Origin: Bradyrhizobium sp. Gha
Lineage (GTDB): Bacteria > Pseudomonadota > Alphaproteobacteria > Rhizobiales > Xanthobacteraceae
Reading direction: 5' to 3'
Assembly (NCBI RefSeq): GCF_900113735.1
Contig: NZ_FOQM01000057.1
Coordinates: 1-38,881, forward strand
Length of the DNA stretch: 38,881 nucleotides
Shown: one piece after another, positions 7,870 through 15,337 of the stretch
Position numbering within the stretch: the first letter of the stretch is position 1
Layout of the letters: every line of letters starts with the position of its first letter
The notes under the pieces: generated by a model
Database searches by the model: none
What the model was told of the DNA's origin: nothing
What the model saw: the letters and a program-made list of their open reading frames with translations, nothing else
Translations under genes and position numbers: made by a program

Positions 7870-7947
7870 GGCTCGTGCCACCTGCACGCGGAAGGAAGCG
7901 CAGGATGACCCGACTGCTTGTACTGCCCATCGGCCGTCAGCAGCTTC

Positions 7948-7980
7948 GAGCCACAAGCGGGCGCCAGCGAGTGGTGGCTC
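7948..7980 (+). terminator. Weak stem-loop downstream of the symporter
   Basis: GAGCCAC at 7948-7954 pairs with GTGGCTC at 7974-7980 across a GC-rich loop. No T-run follows, so it is at best a factor-dependent stop or mRNA 3' end. The rest of 7870-8080 shows nothing recognisable apart from the ribosome-binding site of the next gene. Confidence 0.25.
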
Positions 7981-8080
7981 CTCACCAATGATCATGCCCC
8001 ATATGGATTGCCGATCTGGATTGCTGTGATACAACCATTAGCTGTCGGAAGCGAATTTCCGTCTATTTCTGGAGGTATCT

Positions 8081-8635
8081 ATGCGATCGTCATTTGGCTT
8101 CGCCGTGCCGTCCATCGTCTTTACTTTGTCGACTGTTTTGCTGTGCAGCACGTCCGGCACGGCAATGTCGCAACCCACACCAAATTCTACACTTCCCGCC
8201 GTATCGGTCGAAGCGCCGAAGGCAAGGACAAATGTGGTGCCGACGCAGAGAGCAACGACCGTGACGGCCCATCACCGCCAACGGGCGACGGGCTCGTCGA
8301 CGGCTCAAGGTGAAGGGTCGGTATTCGGGCCGAATACGGTCCTGGGGAAGATTTCCAGGCTGGAGAGATCTGCAAGCAGCTGTAACGGTGGCTGCGAAGT
8401 CAGTTACCGAGTCGGCAACGCCCCCTGGGTTGGATGCAGTCAGAGTGGCGAACGCGATATCGGCCCATTCTCGACAACGTGCCGGGACACGCTGAACTAC
8501 AATACTTACGCGCAGTGCATCGAAACCAAGACTTTGCTCGGCGCGACCTCCAAGGAGTCACGATGGCTTTGCAGCAGTCTGCAGGCCGGAGGCAAGTTGC
8601 CCGGCGAAAGGCAAGTCGCCGAAGGCCGCCGCTAG
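8081..8635 (+). CDS. Secreted six-cysteine protein of unknown function
   Basis: This 184-residue protein is not one I recognise. A signal peptide is evident: charged start MRSSFG, a hydrophobic stretch to about residue 22, and a likely cleavage after the alanine near 28. It is followed by a Pro/Thr/Ala-rich linker (about 30-80) beginning LPAVSVEAPKA. The C-terminal domain (about 95-170) has six cysteines at 101, 105, 119, 134, 146 and 164, enough for three disulfides in the periplasm or outside the cell. GGAGG lies 6 bases before ATG 8081, which supports the start. No homologous neighbour hints at a role. A perfect hairpin follows 31 bp after the stop. Confidence 0.65.
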   Translation: MRSSFGFAVPSIVFTLSTVLLCSTSGTAMSQPTPNSTLPAVSVEAPKARTNVVPTQRATTVTAHHRQRATGSSTAQGEGSVFGPNTVLGKISRLERSASSCNGGCEVSYRVGNAPWVGCSQSGERDIGPFSTTCRDTLNYNTYAQCIETKTLLGATSKESRWLCSSLQAGGKLPGERQVAEGRR

Positions 8636-8666
8636 TCCAGGGCATCTACATCAGAGAGGCAGGATC

Positions 8667-8693
8667 GCATGGCTCGAAGGTTTCGAGCCATGC
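8667..8693. terminator. Perfect 12-bp hairpin downstream of the secreted protein
   Basis: GCATGGCTCGAA pairs perfectly with TTCGAGCCATGC across a 3-base loop. It starts 31 bp after the stop of the six-cysteine protein. No T-run follows in either direction, so intrinsic termination is uncertain; it may be a 3' stabilising hairpin or a small repeat unit. Confidence 0.45.
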
Positions 8694-8694
8694 T

Positions 8695-8799
8695 GAATGT
8701 CCGCTTCGGGTCCACAAGCGGCGGCCGGCGCGAGCGCGCTCAGCTGACCTCGGCAGCTCGACCGCCCGAAGTCAGTTCATTGCTTGGAAGCGGACATTC
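8695..8799. repeat. 13-bp inverted repeat, 79 bp apart
   Basis: GAATGTCCGCTTC at 8695-8707 and GAAGCGGACATTC at 8787-8799 are exact reverse complements. They bracket a GC-rich non-coding stretch between the secreted protein and the CBS protein. The motif resembles short 'ATGTCCGCTT' repeats that I recall from Bradyrhizobium intergenic DNA; that recall is unverified. Confidence 0.5.
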
Positions 8800-8840
8800 G
8801 GGCCGCGTCACCGAGAGTCGCTGTCGGGTGCGTGCGTCTG

Positions 8841-9284
8841 TCAGCCCCCGGGGCCGTCCTTCATGATGTAGCCCATCAGGTCGTCCACGTTGTGCTCCAA
8901 ATCCCGGATGATGTTCTTGACAACGTCTCCGATCGAGATCACGCCCACGACCTTGCCCCCGTCCAGCACTGGCAGATGGCGAAACCTGCGCTGAGCCATC
9001 ATTGCCATGCAGCCCTCCAGTGGATCGTCCGGCTTGACCGTCACCGGGTTGCGCGTCATCACTTGGCCCACCGCCGTCTGCTTCGCATCGAGCCCGGGCA
9101 GCAGCACTTTGATCGCGCAGTCGCCCTGGGTCACGATGCCGACAAGCACGTCGTCGTCGATGACCAGCACCGACCGGACGCGGTCGTCGCGCATCTTGCG
9201 CAAAGCTTCGATGACCATGTCGCCGGAACGAACGTGGATCAGGGCGCCAGTCTTCTGGGCCAGAGCGTTCTTTACGGTGCTCAT
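8841..9284 (-). CDS. Two-CBS-domain protein
   Basis: This 147-residue cytosolic protein is made almost wholly of two CBS domains (about 8-62 and 70-128), which together form a Bateman module that binds adenine nucleotides in known relatives. The repeating motif VRSVLVIDDDVLVGIVTQGD in the first half and FRHLPVLDGGKVVGVISIGD in the second is diagnostic. The start at 9284 is set by AGGAGA three bases upstream; an in-frame codon 19 positions earlier has no such site. The C-terminal tail of about 20 residues is specific to this type of stand-alone alphaproteobacterial CBS protein. The partner protein is unknown. It is the last gene on this strand after the small double-glycine peptide, 304 bp away. 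Confidence 0.92.
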   Translation of the reverse strand: MSTVKNALAQKTGALIHVRSGDMVIEALRKMRDDRVRSVLVIDDDVLVGIVTQGDCAIKVLLPGLDAKQTAVGQVMTRNPVTVKPDDPLEGCMAMMAQRRFRHLPVLDGGKVVGVISIGDVVKNIIRDLEHNVDDLMGYIMKDGPGG

Positions 9285-9588
9285 CGGTCTCCTCTCGTGG
9301 GCCCGGCCTTGGGCCGCATGGAAGAATAGTCGAAATATCACGTCTCGTCAGCACCGCGCCGATGTCGCCGGGGCGAAGCCTGCAACTGATCCCGACGGCG
9401 GGTTTTCGCCTCGGCTGGCAGGGGGCTCATGAGAGAGGCCGTCAACTGAGGCGGGGCGGCCTCTTCAGCAGTCTCAAGGCAATCGGCGGTCTGCCGACGG
9501 CACCAGCATTGCATTCAAGACGTTGGTCCGAGGGAGTCCTTGCATGCTCAAGGCTCAAGGGCCTTGCCCGCAAGGTACCACTACGCGC
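9285..9588. other. Gene-free stretch between the peptide gene and the CBS gene
   Basis: No gene is convincing here. A stem AGAGGCCG (9434-9441) with CGGCCTCT (9457-9464) is the only clear structure and could be a 3' end for the small peptide transcript, which runs in the minus direction. A short GGCCC/GGGCC pair sits just upstream of the CBS ribosome-binding site. Confidence 0.4.
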
Positions 9589-9774
9589 TCAAGCCGGAAT
9601 GGGAGTAAAGGGTGAGTCGTAGCCGACGTTGCTGTGGAAGAGCCCGGTGGTCTGAATATTGATGCCATCGTCGAGGAGGACGGTCGGTTCCTTGTAGCCA
9701 GGGTTGAAATGCACTTCCTTGAGATCGCCGCCGCTGACGAGATCGAGTTCCGAATTGTTCAGTTCGTAAGCCAT
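9589..9774 (-). CDS. Small peptide precursor with double-glycine leader (bacteriocin-like)
   Basis: A 61-residue precursor. Its first 16 residues, MAYELNNSELDLVSGG, match the known double-glycine leader consensus at every key place counted back from the cleavage point: Leu -12, Glu -8, Leu -7, Val -4, Gly -2, Gly -1. Such leaders are cut by C39 peptidase domains of dedicated ABC exporters. The predicted 45-residue product begins DLKEVHFNPGYKEP, has no cysteine, is acidic and Pro/Gly-rich and ends TPIPA. AGGAGAG lies 4 bases before ATG 9774, which fixes this start over an upstream in-frame one. No exporter, peptidase, immunity or modification gene is visible nearby. Function could be bacteriocin, signal peptide or secreted effector; none is shown. 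Confidence 0.7.
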   Translation of the reverse strand: MAYELNNSELDLVSGGDLKEVHFNPGYKEPTVLLDDGINIQTTGLFHSNVGYDSPFTPIPA

Positions 9775-9826
9775 GTCGCTCTCCTGATTGTTCGGGAAGG
9801 ACCATCCCATCCCAATTGTATTCGTA

Positions 9827-9844
9827 GGAATACAGAATGCTTTT
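9827..9844. promoter_or_regulatory. Operator-like dyad upstream of the double-glycine peptide
   Basis: TGTATTC, four bases (GTAG), then GAATACA form a perfect 7-bp inverted repeat, 52 bp upstream of the peptide start. The AT-rich dyad stands out from the GC-rich surroundings and sits where a promoter would be. It may be a repressor or activator site; the factor is unknown. Confidence 0.4.
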
Positions 9845-9959
9845 CTTCGTCACTGTGACGGCCCGCACACATTAAAGCAGGGGCAAGAAAGCAGCGGCAA
9901 GCGCGTGTCCTCATGTCTCAAATGAGTCCAACTGCGAAGACTTCAGGTTGAGCAAATCT

Positions 9960-9986
9960 GGTCCGCTCTGGCGCGATGAGCGGACC
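9960..9986. terminator. Stem-loop between the ABC binding protein and the peptide gene
   Basis: GGTCCGCT (9960-9967) pairs with AGCGGACC (9979-9986) over an 11-base loop. It lies about 70 bp past the stop of the minus-strand gene ending at 10056 and upstream of the peptide promoter. No T-run is present, so this is a modest candidate for transcript separation. Nothing else is seen in 9845-10055. Confidence 0.35.
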
Positions 9987-10055
9987 TCCGGCAGACGCGG
10001 CGCAACTTCGCAGATGGGCCACAACCGGAGTCATGCACCGTAGCATAGCGCATGG

Positions 10056-11030
10056 CTATTCGATCACCTCATCGGCGCGTGCAACCAATGCGACGGGTGG
10101 CTCTAACCCGAGAGCCTCGGTAGTTTTTAGGTTTATGAAGAGTTCGACCCGTGTCGAGAGTTGTACAGCGAGATTGGCCGGTCTCTCGCCGTTGAGGATT
10201 CGCCCGGCGTAGATGCCCGCACGATAATAGGAATCGCTAATGTCGCCGCCATAGCTCATTGCGCCGCCAGCTACCACAAAGTCTCGATATTGATAGATAG
10301 CCGGAAGCTTGTATTCGAGGGACTTCGCGCCCAACGCCGTCGCGCGGCTCGTAAACAGCGGGTCAGTACCGATCACCAATCCAGCGACAGAACCAGTAGC
10401 ATTCTTGAATGTCGCGTTGATCTCCTCGTCGGTGCTCGCGTGAAACGTCGTCAGCCTGATGCCCAAAGCTCCGGCTGCCGCCTTTACTCCGCTCTCAACT
10501 GATGGTGTCAGGGGATTAGCCGGATTCGTCAGCAGCCCAAGCGAATTGCTGCCCGGTAAAAGCTCGTGCAACAGTTCTAAACGTTTCGGCGCTGTATCGA
10601 CGTTGATATGTGCCGCGCCCGTGATATTTCCGCCTGGGCGATTGAGGCTGGTCACCAGCCCGGTGCTGACAGGGTCACCGCCAACTGCAAACACGATGGG
10701 AATGGTTGTAGTCGCCGACTTTGCGGCCAGCGCCGACGGTGTCGCAGCCGCCAAGATCACATTAACTCGTTGCTCAGTTAGCTGGGCGGCCAGTCCAGGC
10801 AGCCGATCATAGTGATCGTCTGCCCATGCGTATTCGAACCCGACATTCTTTCCTTCGAGATAGCCCGATTCGCTCAGCCCTTTTCGAAAGGCAGCTATCA
10901 TCGGACCATAGTCTCCAGCCGTTGAGCTTCCTAAGATACCGATAACCGGGGACTGCTGTGCCTGCGCATCCAACTGCGACAAGGTGGCGGCGCTCGATAC
11001 TACAAGCCCAATGAACTCCCGCCGCCGCAT
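10056..11030 (-). CDS. ABC transporter substrate-binding protein (ABC_sub_bind family), orphan copy 1
   Basis: This 324-residue exported protein belongs to the ABC_sub_bind (TrpX-like) family. The N-terminus MRRREFIGLVVSSAATL is a signal peptide of the form usual for this rhizobial group, with cleavage near DAQAQQ. Family marks are IGILGSSTAGDYGPMIAAF at the mature start, then TTIPIVFAVGGDPVSTGLV and LNRPGGNITG in the first lobe, and GRILNGERPANLAVQ followed by KTTEALGL near the end. A GAAGAGG ribosome-binding site precedes ATG 11030. There is no permease or ATPase gene beside it. The ligand is unknown. It lies 247 bp downstream of a second member on the same strand, and its third-position use appears less GC-rich than neighbouring genes. 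Confidence 0.9.
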   Translation of the reverse strand: MRRREFIGLVVSSAATLSQLDAQAQQSPVIGILGSSTAGDYGPMIAAFRKGLSESGYLEGKNVGFEYAWADDHYDRLPGLAAQLTEQRVNVILAAATPSALAAKSATTTIPIVFAVGGDPVSTGLVTSLNRPGGNITGAAHINVDTAPKRLELLHELLPGSNSLGLLTNPANPLTPSVESGVKAAAGALGIRLTTFHASTDEEINATFKNATGSVAGLVIGTDPLFTSRATALGAKSLEYKLPAIYQYRDFVVAGGAMSYGGDISDSYYRAGIYAGRILNGERPANLAVQLSTRVELFINLKTTEALGLEPPVALVARADEVIE

Positions 11031-11277
11031 GTATGCCTCTTCTGAGGACCACGAGGATTAGCGAGATTAGCACCTTGCGGCGGGAATAAGGAACCCTGGC
11101 AAGCGCATTCTCGCCTGGCCAAGTGCATGGCGGCATGTGTGAACGCGGGAAGTTCGCCTTGGGTAACAAGCGCCGGTCCACCCCTCACTGCCGACGTGAC
11201 GGACCGCAGTGGGGTTCGGTCGGTAGGAGCCACAGGAAGATCGTTCGCCTATTGCAAGTCTAGCGCTGCGGGCCACG

Positions 11278-12249
11278 TCATTCGACGACTTCGTCGGCTC
11301 GGGCGAGTATCGTGGGCGGAATTACAAGCCCGAGTGCTTTTGCGGTTTTGACGTTCACAGCAAGCGTGAACAGGGTTGGTCGTTCGAACGGAAGATCGCC
11401 CGCATTTGCCCCATGCAAAATCTTGTCGAGTAGCGAGGCTTGACGCTCGCCAACTTCGGCGAGATCCGGACCATAGGAGAGAAGTCCGCCGTCGCGAACA
11501 ATAAAGTCGCCCTCATACATGAAAGGAATTCGGTGTGCTGCCGCGAACTGGATGACGCGCTCGCGATTTGATCCGGTAAGACCGTCCACGACCATAAAAC
11601 CCGCATCTGGCGGGTCGCGCTCCATATTGGAGAAGGCAATATCGAAGTCATGCGGTTCGCGTACCGGTAAGGACCGCACCGTCAAATCCAAGGAACTGGC
11701 CGATGCAGCCGAGAGCTGATAGCGCTGGCCCATAGCGCGGTCCTCCCCGTTCCAAAGCAATGTGACCTTGCGCATGGAAGGCGCCATTTCTTTGAGAAGT
11801 GAAAGACGCTTCGGCGCTAACTCGCCAGCAAGGTCGGAAATTCCAGTAATGTTTCCTCCCGGATGACGAAAACTATCGACGAGACCAAGCGCGACCACGT
11901 CTCCTGCGCCCGAGGCTATGGCTGGGACGGATGCTCCCTTACAGGCTGCTACTGCCGGGAAGCCGGAGGTCAAGATCGCCTCGACGCGTTCGGCTACAAG
12001 TTCACTCACAAGCGAAGGCAAACGCGAGAGTTCCTGATTCGCGGCGCGCCGCTCAAACAGGATCGTGCTTCCTTCAATCCATCCAAGGCGCTTGAGGCCG
12101 CTTATAACCGGACCGGAAGTTGGGGAATCGTCGGTAATTGGCGCGCCCGCGGAAAGGTAGCCAACTCTTCTCACCTTTCCCTGTGTGGATGCTGAGCCTG
12201 GGAAAAGGAACAACGTGGCGGCAGCGCCTAAGAACTCGCGTCGCTTCAT
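11278..12249 (-). CDS. ABC transporter substrate-binding protein (ABC_sub_bind family), orphan copy 2
   Basis: A 323-residue relative of the preceding protein, with signal peptide MKRREFLGAAATLFLFPGSA and mature start near TQGKVRRVGYLSAG. Shared landmarks are FRHPGGNITGISDLAGELA, corresponding to NRPGGNITG in the other copy; HGANAGDLPFERPTLF, matching NGERPANL; and the end KTAKALGLVIPPTILARADEVVE, split here as KTAKALGL and ARADEVVE. GGAGAA five bases before ATG 12249 supports the start. The two proteins are diverged, so this is an old duplication or two separate arrivals. No permease or ATPase is near. In other Bradyrhizobium loci, as I recall, such genes neighbour cyclases; none is seen here. 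Confidence 0.9.
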   Translation of the reverse strand: MKRREFLGAAATLFLFPGSASTQGKVRRVGYLSAGAPITDDSPTSGPVISGLKRLGWIEGSTILFERRAANQELSRLPSLVSELVAERVEAILTSGFPAVAACKGASVPAIASGAGDVVALGLVDSFRHPGGNITGISDLAGELAPKRLSLLKEMAPSMRKVTLLWNGEDRAMGQRYQLSAASASSLDLTVRSLPVREPHDFDIAFSNMERDPPDAGFMVVDGLTGSNRERVIQFAAAHRIPFMYEGDFIVRDGGLLSYGPDLAEVGERQASLLDKILHGANAGDLPFERPTLFTLAVNVKTAKALGLVIPPTILARADEVVE

Positions 12250-12365
12250 CGCGCTTCTCCACTGTGACTTGGCCCAATGGTCCGATGTCCATTTTGCAGA
12301 AAACGGAATTCGAGAAGGCAGGTTCCCAACCTGCCCGCTCGCGCCGCCACTTTGGCCGCGCGGGC

Positions 12366-12538
12366 TCACGCGCCGAGGCGCTGCGCAGCAGATTTGGCGA
12401 CTTGAACGAGGCGGCGTTGGGCTTCGTCCGCAGGCTCCAGGCGCTCCAGTCGGCGGCGTAAAAATCTTCGCCGAGCCGCGCCTGCGGCCCCTCGGTGCCC
12501 AGCGCAATCGCATATTGGAGCGATTCCCCTGTGGCCAT
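12366..12538 (-). other. Possible broken gene remnant in two minus-strand frames
   Basis: Reading on the minus strand, one frame gives MATGESLQYAIALGTEGP and QARLGEDFYAADW, and an overlapping frame gives RLERLEPADEAQRRLVQVAK then a stop. Each looks protein-like in a different half, as if a small C-terminal domain had been frameshifted near 12455. I do not recognise it. It lies between the second binding protein and a repeat pair, within the 568-bp stretch 12250-12817 that has no secure gene. Confidence 0.25.
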
Positions 12539-12582
12539 CCTTCGAGACGCCCGCCGTTTGGCGGGTCCTCAAAGATGAGGAC
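12535..12582. repeat. Dispersed repeat, family B (CATCCTTCGAGACG arm)
   Basis: CCATCCTTCGAGACGCCCGC is followed by GTTTGGCGGGTCCTC and AAAGATGAGG. The outer arms CATCCT/AGATGAGG and the inner CCCGCC/GGCGGG pair into a hairpin. A related unit in the opposite sense starts 44 bp further on. Confidence 0.6.
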
Positions 12583-12625
12583 CGAGTGCGCGGCCGACAT
12601 CTCGACGAGCACCGGTGCCGCTTAG

Positions 12626-12671
12626 CCTCATCCTGAGGAGACCGCGAAGCGGTCGTCTCGAAGGACGAGGC
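12626..12671. repeat. Dispersed repeat, family B (CTCATCCTGAGGAG arm)
   Basis: CCTCATCCTGAGGAGACCGC, a short loop, GCGGTCGTCTCGAAGGACGA, then GG. ACCGC pairs with GCGGT, and CCTCATCCT with AGGACGAGG apart from one mismatch. The form resembles a common Bradyrhizobium intergenic palindrome known to me only by memory. It is upstream of the antiporter gene. Confidence 0.6.
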
Positions 12672-12774
12672 GCGCGCTGTGCTCGCGCAAAATGCCATAA
12701 GCGATACTCTCCCCGAACCCACCGCCACACGCAGGGAACCCGCTCCACCTTCCGCGGGTTCTATCCCCTGTAGC

Positions 12775-12791
12775 CCCGGCACTTTGCCGGG
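12775..12791. promoter_or_regulatory. Short hairpin in the antiporter leader
   Basis: CCCGGCA, three bases, TGCCGGG: a perfect 7-bp stem 27 bp before the antiporter ATG at 12818. It could affect translation of the antiporter or simply be a repeat fragment. Confidence 0.3.
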
Positions 12792-12817
12792 ACAGCAAAC
12801 GGGGGAAAGACGCCTGC

Positions 12818-15073
12818 ATGCAGTGGAGCCTGCTCCGGCCGGTCGGCCTTGTCCCCGCGGCGCTTGTCCTCACCACCATGGCGGCCGGCGCCGAGGGCGG
12901 CAAATCGGCGGCGCCTTCCGAATTCCTGCTGGTGACCCAGATCGTGCTGCTGATCGCGATCGGCCGCGGTCTTGGCGAAATCATGCAGCGCATCGGCCAG
13001 CCCTCGGTGATCGGCGAACTGCTCGCCGGCATCATCCTCGGGCCGTCGCTGTTCGGCTGGATCTGGCCGGAGGCGCAAGCCGCGATCTTCCCCAAGACGC
13101 CCGAGCAGAAGGCGATGCTCGACGGCATCGCGCAAGTGGGCATCCTGCTGCTGTTGTTGCTGACGGGCATGGAGACCGATCTCAAGCTGGTCAGGAAGGT
13201 CGGCAAGGCCGCGATCGCGATCTCGATCGCCGGCATCCTCGTGCCGTTCGCCTGCGGCTTCGCGCTCGGTGAATTCCTCCCCGATGCGCTGCTGCCGAAG
13301 CCTGAGCAGCGTCTCGTCGCCTCGCTGTTCATGGGCACGGCGCTGTCGATCTCCTCGGTGAAGATCGTCGCCGTGGTCGTGCGCGAGATGAATTTCATGC
13401 GCCGCAATGTCGGCCAGATCATCGTCGCGACCGCCGTGATCGACGACACCATCGGCTGGATCATCATCGCCGTCATCTTCAGCCTGGCCTCGCAGGGCAC
13501 GCCTGACATCGCCTCGGTGGCGAAAGCCGTGCTGGGCACCCTCGCTTTCCTCGCCGTCAGCTTCACCATTGGTCGCCGGCTGGTGTTTCAGCTCATCCGT
13601 TGGGCCAACGACAACCTCGTCAGCGTGGCGGCGGTCATCACCGTAATCCTGCTGTTGATGGGCGTGATGGCGCTGATCACGCATGCGATCGGCGTCCACA
13701 CCGTGCTGGGCGCCTTCGTCGCCGGCATCCTGGTCGGGGAGTCGCCGATCCTGACGCGGCAGATCGACGAGCGGTTGCGCGGACTGATCTCGAGCTTCTT
13801 CATGCCGGTATTTTTCGGGCTTGCGGGCCTCAGCGCCGATCTCTCGGTGCTGCGCGATCCCGGTCTGTTGATGCTCACTGGGCTGCTCGTCGTGATCGCA
13901 AGTCTCGGCAAGTTCGGCGGCGCCTTCGTCGGCGGCACTCTCGGCGGCCTGAACACGCGGGAATCGCTGGCGCTCGCGAGCGGGATGAATGCGCGCGGCT
14001 CGACCGAGGTCATCATCGCCACCATCGGCCTCTCCATCGGCGTGCTCAGCCAGGTCATGTTCACGATGATCGTGACCATGGCGATCGTGACCACGATGGC
14101 GATGCCGCCGATGCTGCGCGCGGCGCTGGCAAAGCTGCCGATGAACGAGGACGAGAAGGAGCGGCTGGAGCGGGAGGAGTTCGAGAAGCGCGGCTTCGTC
14201 GCCAATCTCGAGCGTCCGTTGCTCGCGGTCGATGAGAGCGTCAATGCCACTTTCGCCGCCCATATCGCAGGCCTGATCGCCGGCATGCGCGGCTTTCCCG
14301 TCACCGTGCTGCATATCGGCATGCGCGCCAAGGAGCAGGCTGAGGCGGAGAGCCACGAGGCGGTGGTGAAGAAGGCGGCCGAAATCGTCTCTGCCGGCGG
14401 TGACGGTGACGCCGGCAATGTCGACGTCGTCACCCGTGCGCGGCGCGCCGAGCTCGGCGAAACCATCACTGCGGAGGCGCGCAAGGGTTTTGATCTCCTC
14501 GTCGTCGGCGTCGACAAGGTCACCGCGACCAAGGATCGCTTCGACCGCAAGGTCGAGGACATCGCTGCAAAGTTCGAGGGGCCGCTCGCGATCGTGGCGG
14601 CCAAGGGCAAGCATCTGAAGCAGCCGGCACCAGATGGGCTCAACATCCTCGTTCCCGTCTCCGGCAGCAGCATTTCCAAGCGCGGCGCCGAAGTTGCGGT
14701 GGCGCTGACGCAGGCGGGATCAGGCTCGCTGCGCGTGATCTATGTCGCGACGACGCGCGACAAGGGCGCGCAGCGCGGCGCCTCGCGTGGGCTGAGCCAG
14801 GAAGCGGGCATCCTCAAGGACACCAGCGATCTCGCCGCACGCTACGACGTCGACATCACCACGACCTTGCGCGTGAACCGGGCGCCGGAGGCGGCGATCC
14901 TGCGCGAGATCGACACCACCGATGTCGATCTCGTCGTCATGGGCGTCGACCGCATCCAGGGCAACCATCTCTCCTTCGGCGGCGTCGCGGACGCGGTGCT
15001 CAGGCAGTCGAAGGTCTCGGTGCTGCTGGTGTCGAGCGGCGAGGCGCGGCAGGTGGCGGGCGAGAAGGGTTAG
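12818..15073 (+). CDS. CPA2-type cation:proton antiporter with C-terminal universal-stress domains
   Basis: This 751-residue inner-membrane protein exchanges Na+ or K+ for protons. Residues about 35-440 form the Kef/NapA-like membrane part with 12-13 helices. It contains the family's RIGQPSVIGELLAGIILGPS, the ion-binding pair in VIDDTIGW, GAFVAGILVGESP and MNARGSTEVIIATIGLSIG. From about 475 to the end lie two cytosolic universal-stress-protein-like domains, the second with ILVPVSGSSISKRGAEVA and the end DVDLVVMGVDRIQGN, where KefB/C would have a TrkA-N domain. Thus it is not a glutathione-gated Kef protein. The tail may bind nucleotide and gate transport. The start at 12818 leaves a hydrophobic N-terminal stretch (about 8-25) resembling a signal sequence. 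Confidence 0.92.
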   Translation: MQWSLLRPVGLVPAALVLTTMAAGAEGGKSAAPSEFLLVTQIVLLIAIGRGLGEIMQRIGQPSVIGELLAGIILGPSLFGWIWPEAQAAIFPKTPEQKAMLDGIAQVGILLLLLLTGMETDLKLVRKVGKAAIAISIAGILVPFACGFALGEFLPDALLPKPEQRLVASLFMGTALSISSVKIVAVVVREMNFMRRNVGQIIVATAVIDDTIGWIIIAVIFSLASQGTPDIASVAKAVLGTLAFLAVSFTIGRRLVFQLIRWANDNLVSVAAVITVILLLMGVMALITHAIGVHTVLGAFVAGILVGESPILTRQIDERLRGLISSFFMPVFFGLAGLSADLSVLRDPGLLMLTGLLVVIASLGKFGGAFVGGTLGGLNTRESLALASGMNARGSTEVIIATIGLSIGVLSQVMFTMIVTMAIVTTMAMPPMLRAALAKLPMNEDEKERLEREEFEKRGFVANLERPLLAVDESVNATFAAHIAGLIAGMRGFPVTVLHIGMRAKEQAEAESHEAVVKKAAEIVSAGGDGDAGNVDVVTRARRAELGETITAEARKGFDLLVVGVDKVTATKDRFDRKVEDIAAKFEGPLAIVAAKGKHLKQPAPDGLNILVPVSGSSISKRGAEVAVALTQAGSGSLRVIYVATTRDKGAQRGASRGLSQEAGILKDTSDLAARYDVDITTTLRVNRAPEAAILREIDTTDVDLVVMGVDRIQGNHLSFGGVADAVLRQSKVSVLLVSSGEARQVAGEKG

Positions 15074-15080
15074 TCCCGCT

Positions 15081-15196
15081 GTCATTGCGAGCGCAGCGAA
15101 GCAATCCAGAATCGCTCCGAAGAGGCAGCCTGGATTGCTTCGTCGCATCAGCGCAAAATTACTTCGCAATTTTGTCGCGAGCTCCTCGCAATGACG
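15081..15196. repeat. Dispersed palindromic repeat, family A, long copy with inner hairpin
   Basis: It begins GTCATTGCGAGCGCAGCGAA and ends CTCCTCGCAATGACG. The right arm carries an extra nested hairpin, GCAAAATT, a short loop, CAATTTTG, which makes this copy about 30 bp longer than the others. It starts 7 bp after the antiporter stop, so it probably forms the 3' end of that transcript. Confidence 0.85.
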
Positions 15197-15337
15197 GCGA
15201 GGCGAGGGCGCGGCACCTCACCCACACCGCCGATAATGCCATCATGCCGGTGTTTTGCCCGACGGTGCAAGCGAATTTCTGTAAAAACGAATTACTTGAG
15301 CCGTTTCAACGCCATCCCTACTGTGCATGGGGTTGTT
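15197..15337. other. Intergenic region with probable repeat tail
   Basis: Between the family A repeat and the efflux pump stop, the stretch contains CCGGTGTTTTGCCCGACGG and TGCATGGGGTTGTTT. From memory these occur beside family A repeats elsewhere in Bradyrhizobium. No gene is seen. Confidence 0.35.

Noticed and set aside
9362..9622. Plus-strand frame of 86 codons overlapping the double-glycine peptide
   Set aside because: No ribosome-binding site or family, and it overlaps the end of the better-supported minus-strand peptide.
12761..14614. Open frame of 617 codons on the minus strand opposite the antiporter
   Set aside because: Low-complexity Asp/His/Arg-rich shadow of the antiporter gene.
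12818..15073. Glutathione-gated KefB/C potassium efflux protein
   Set aside because: The C-terminus has universal-stress-like domains and no TrkA-N Rossmann motif or KefF/G partner.
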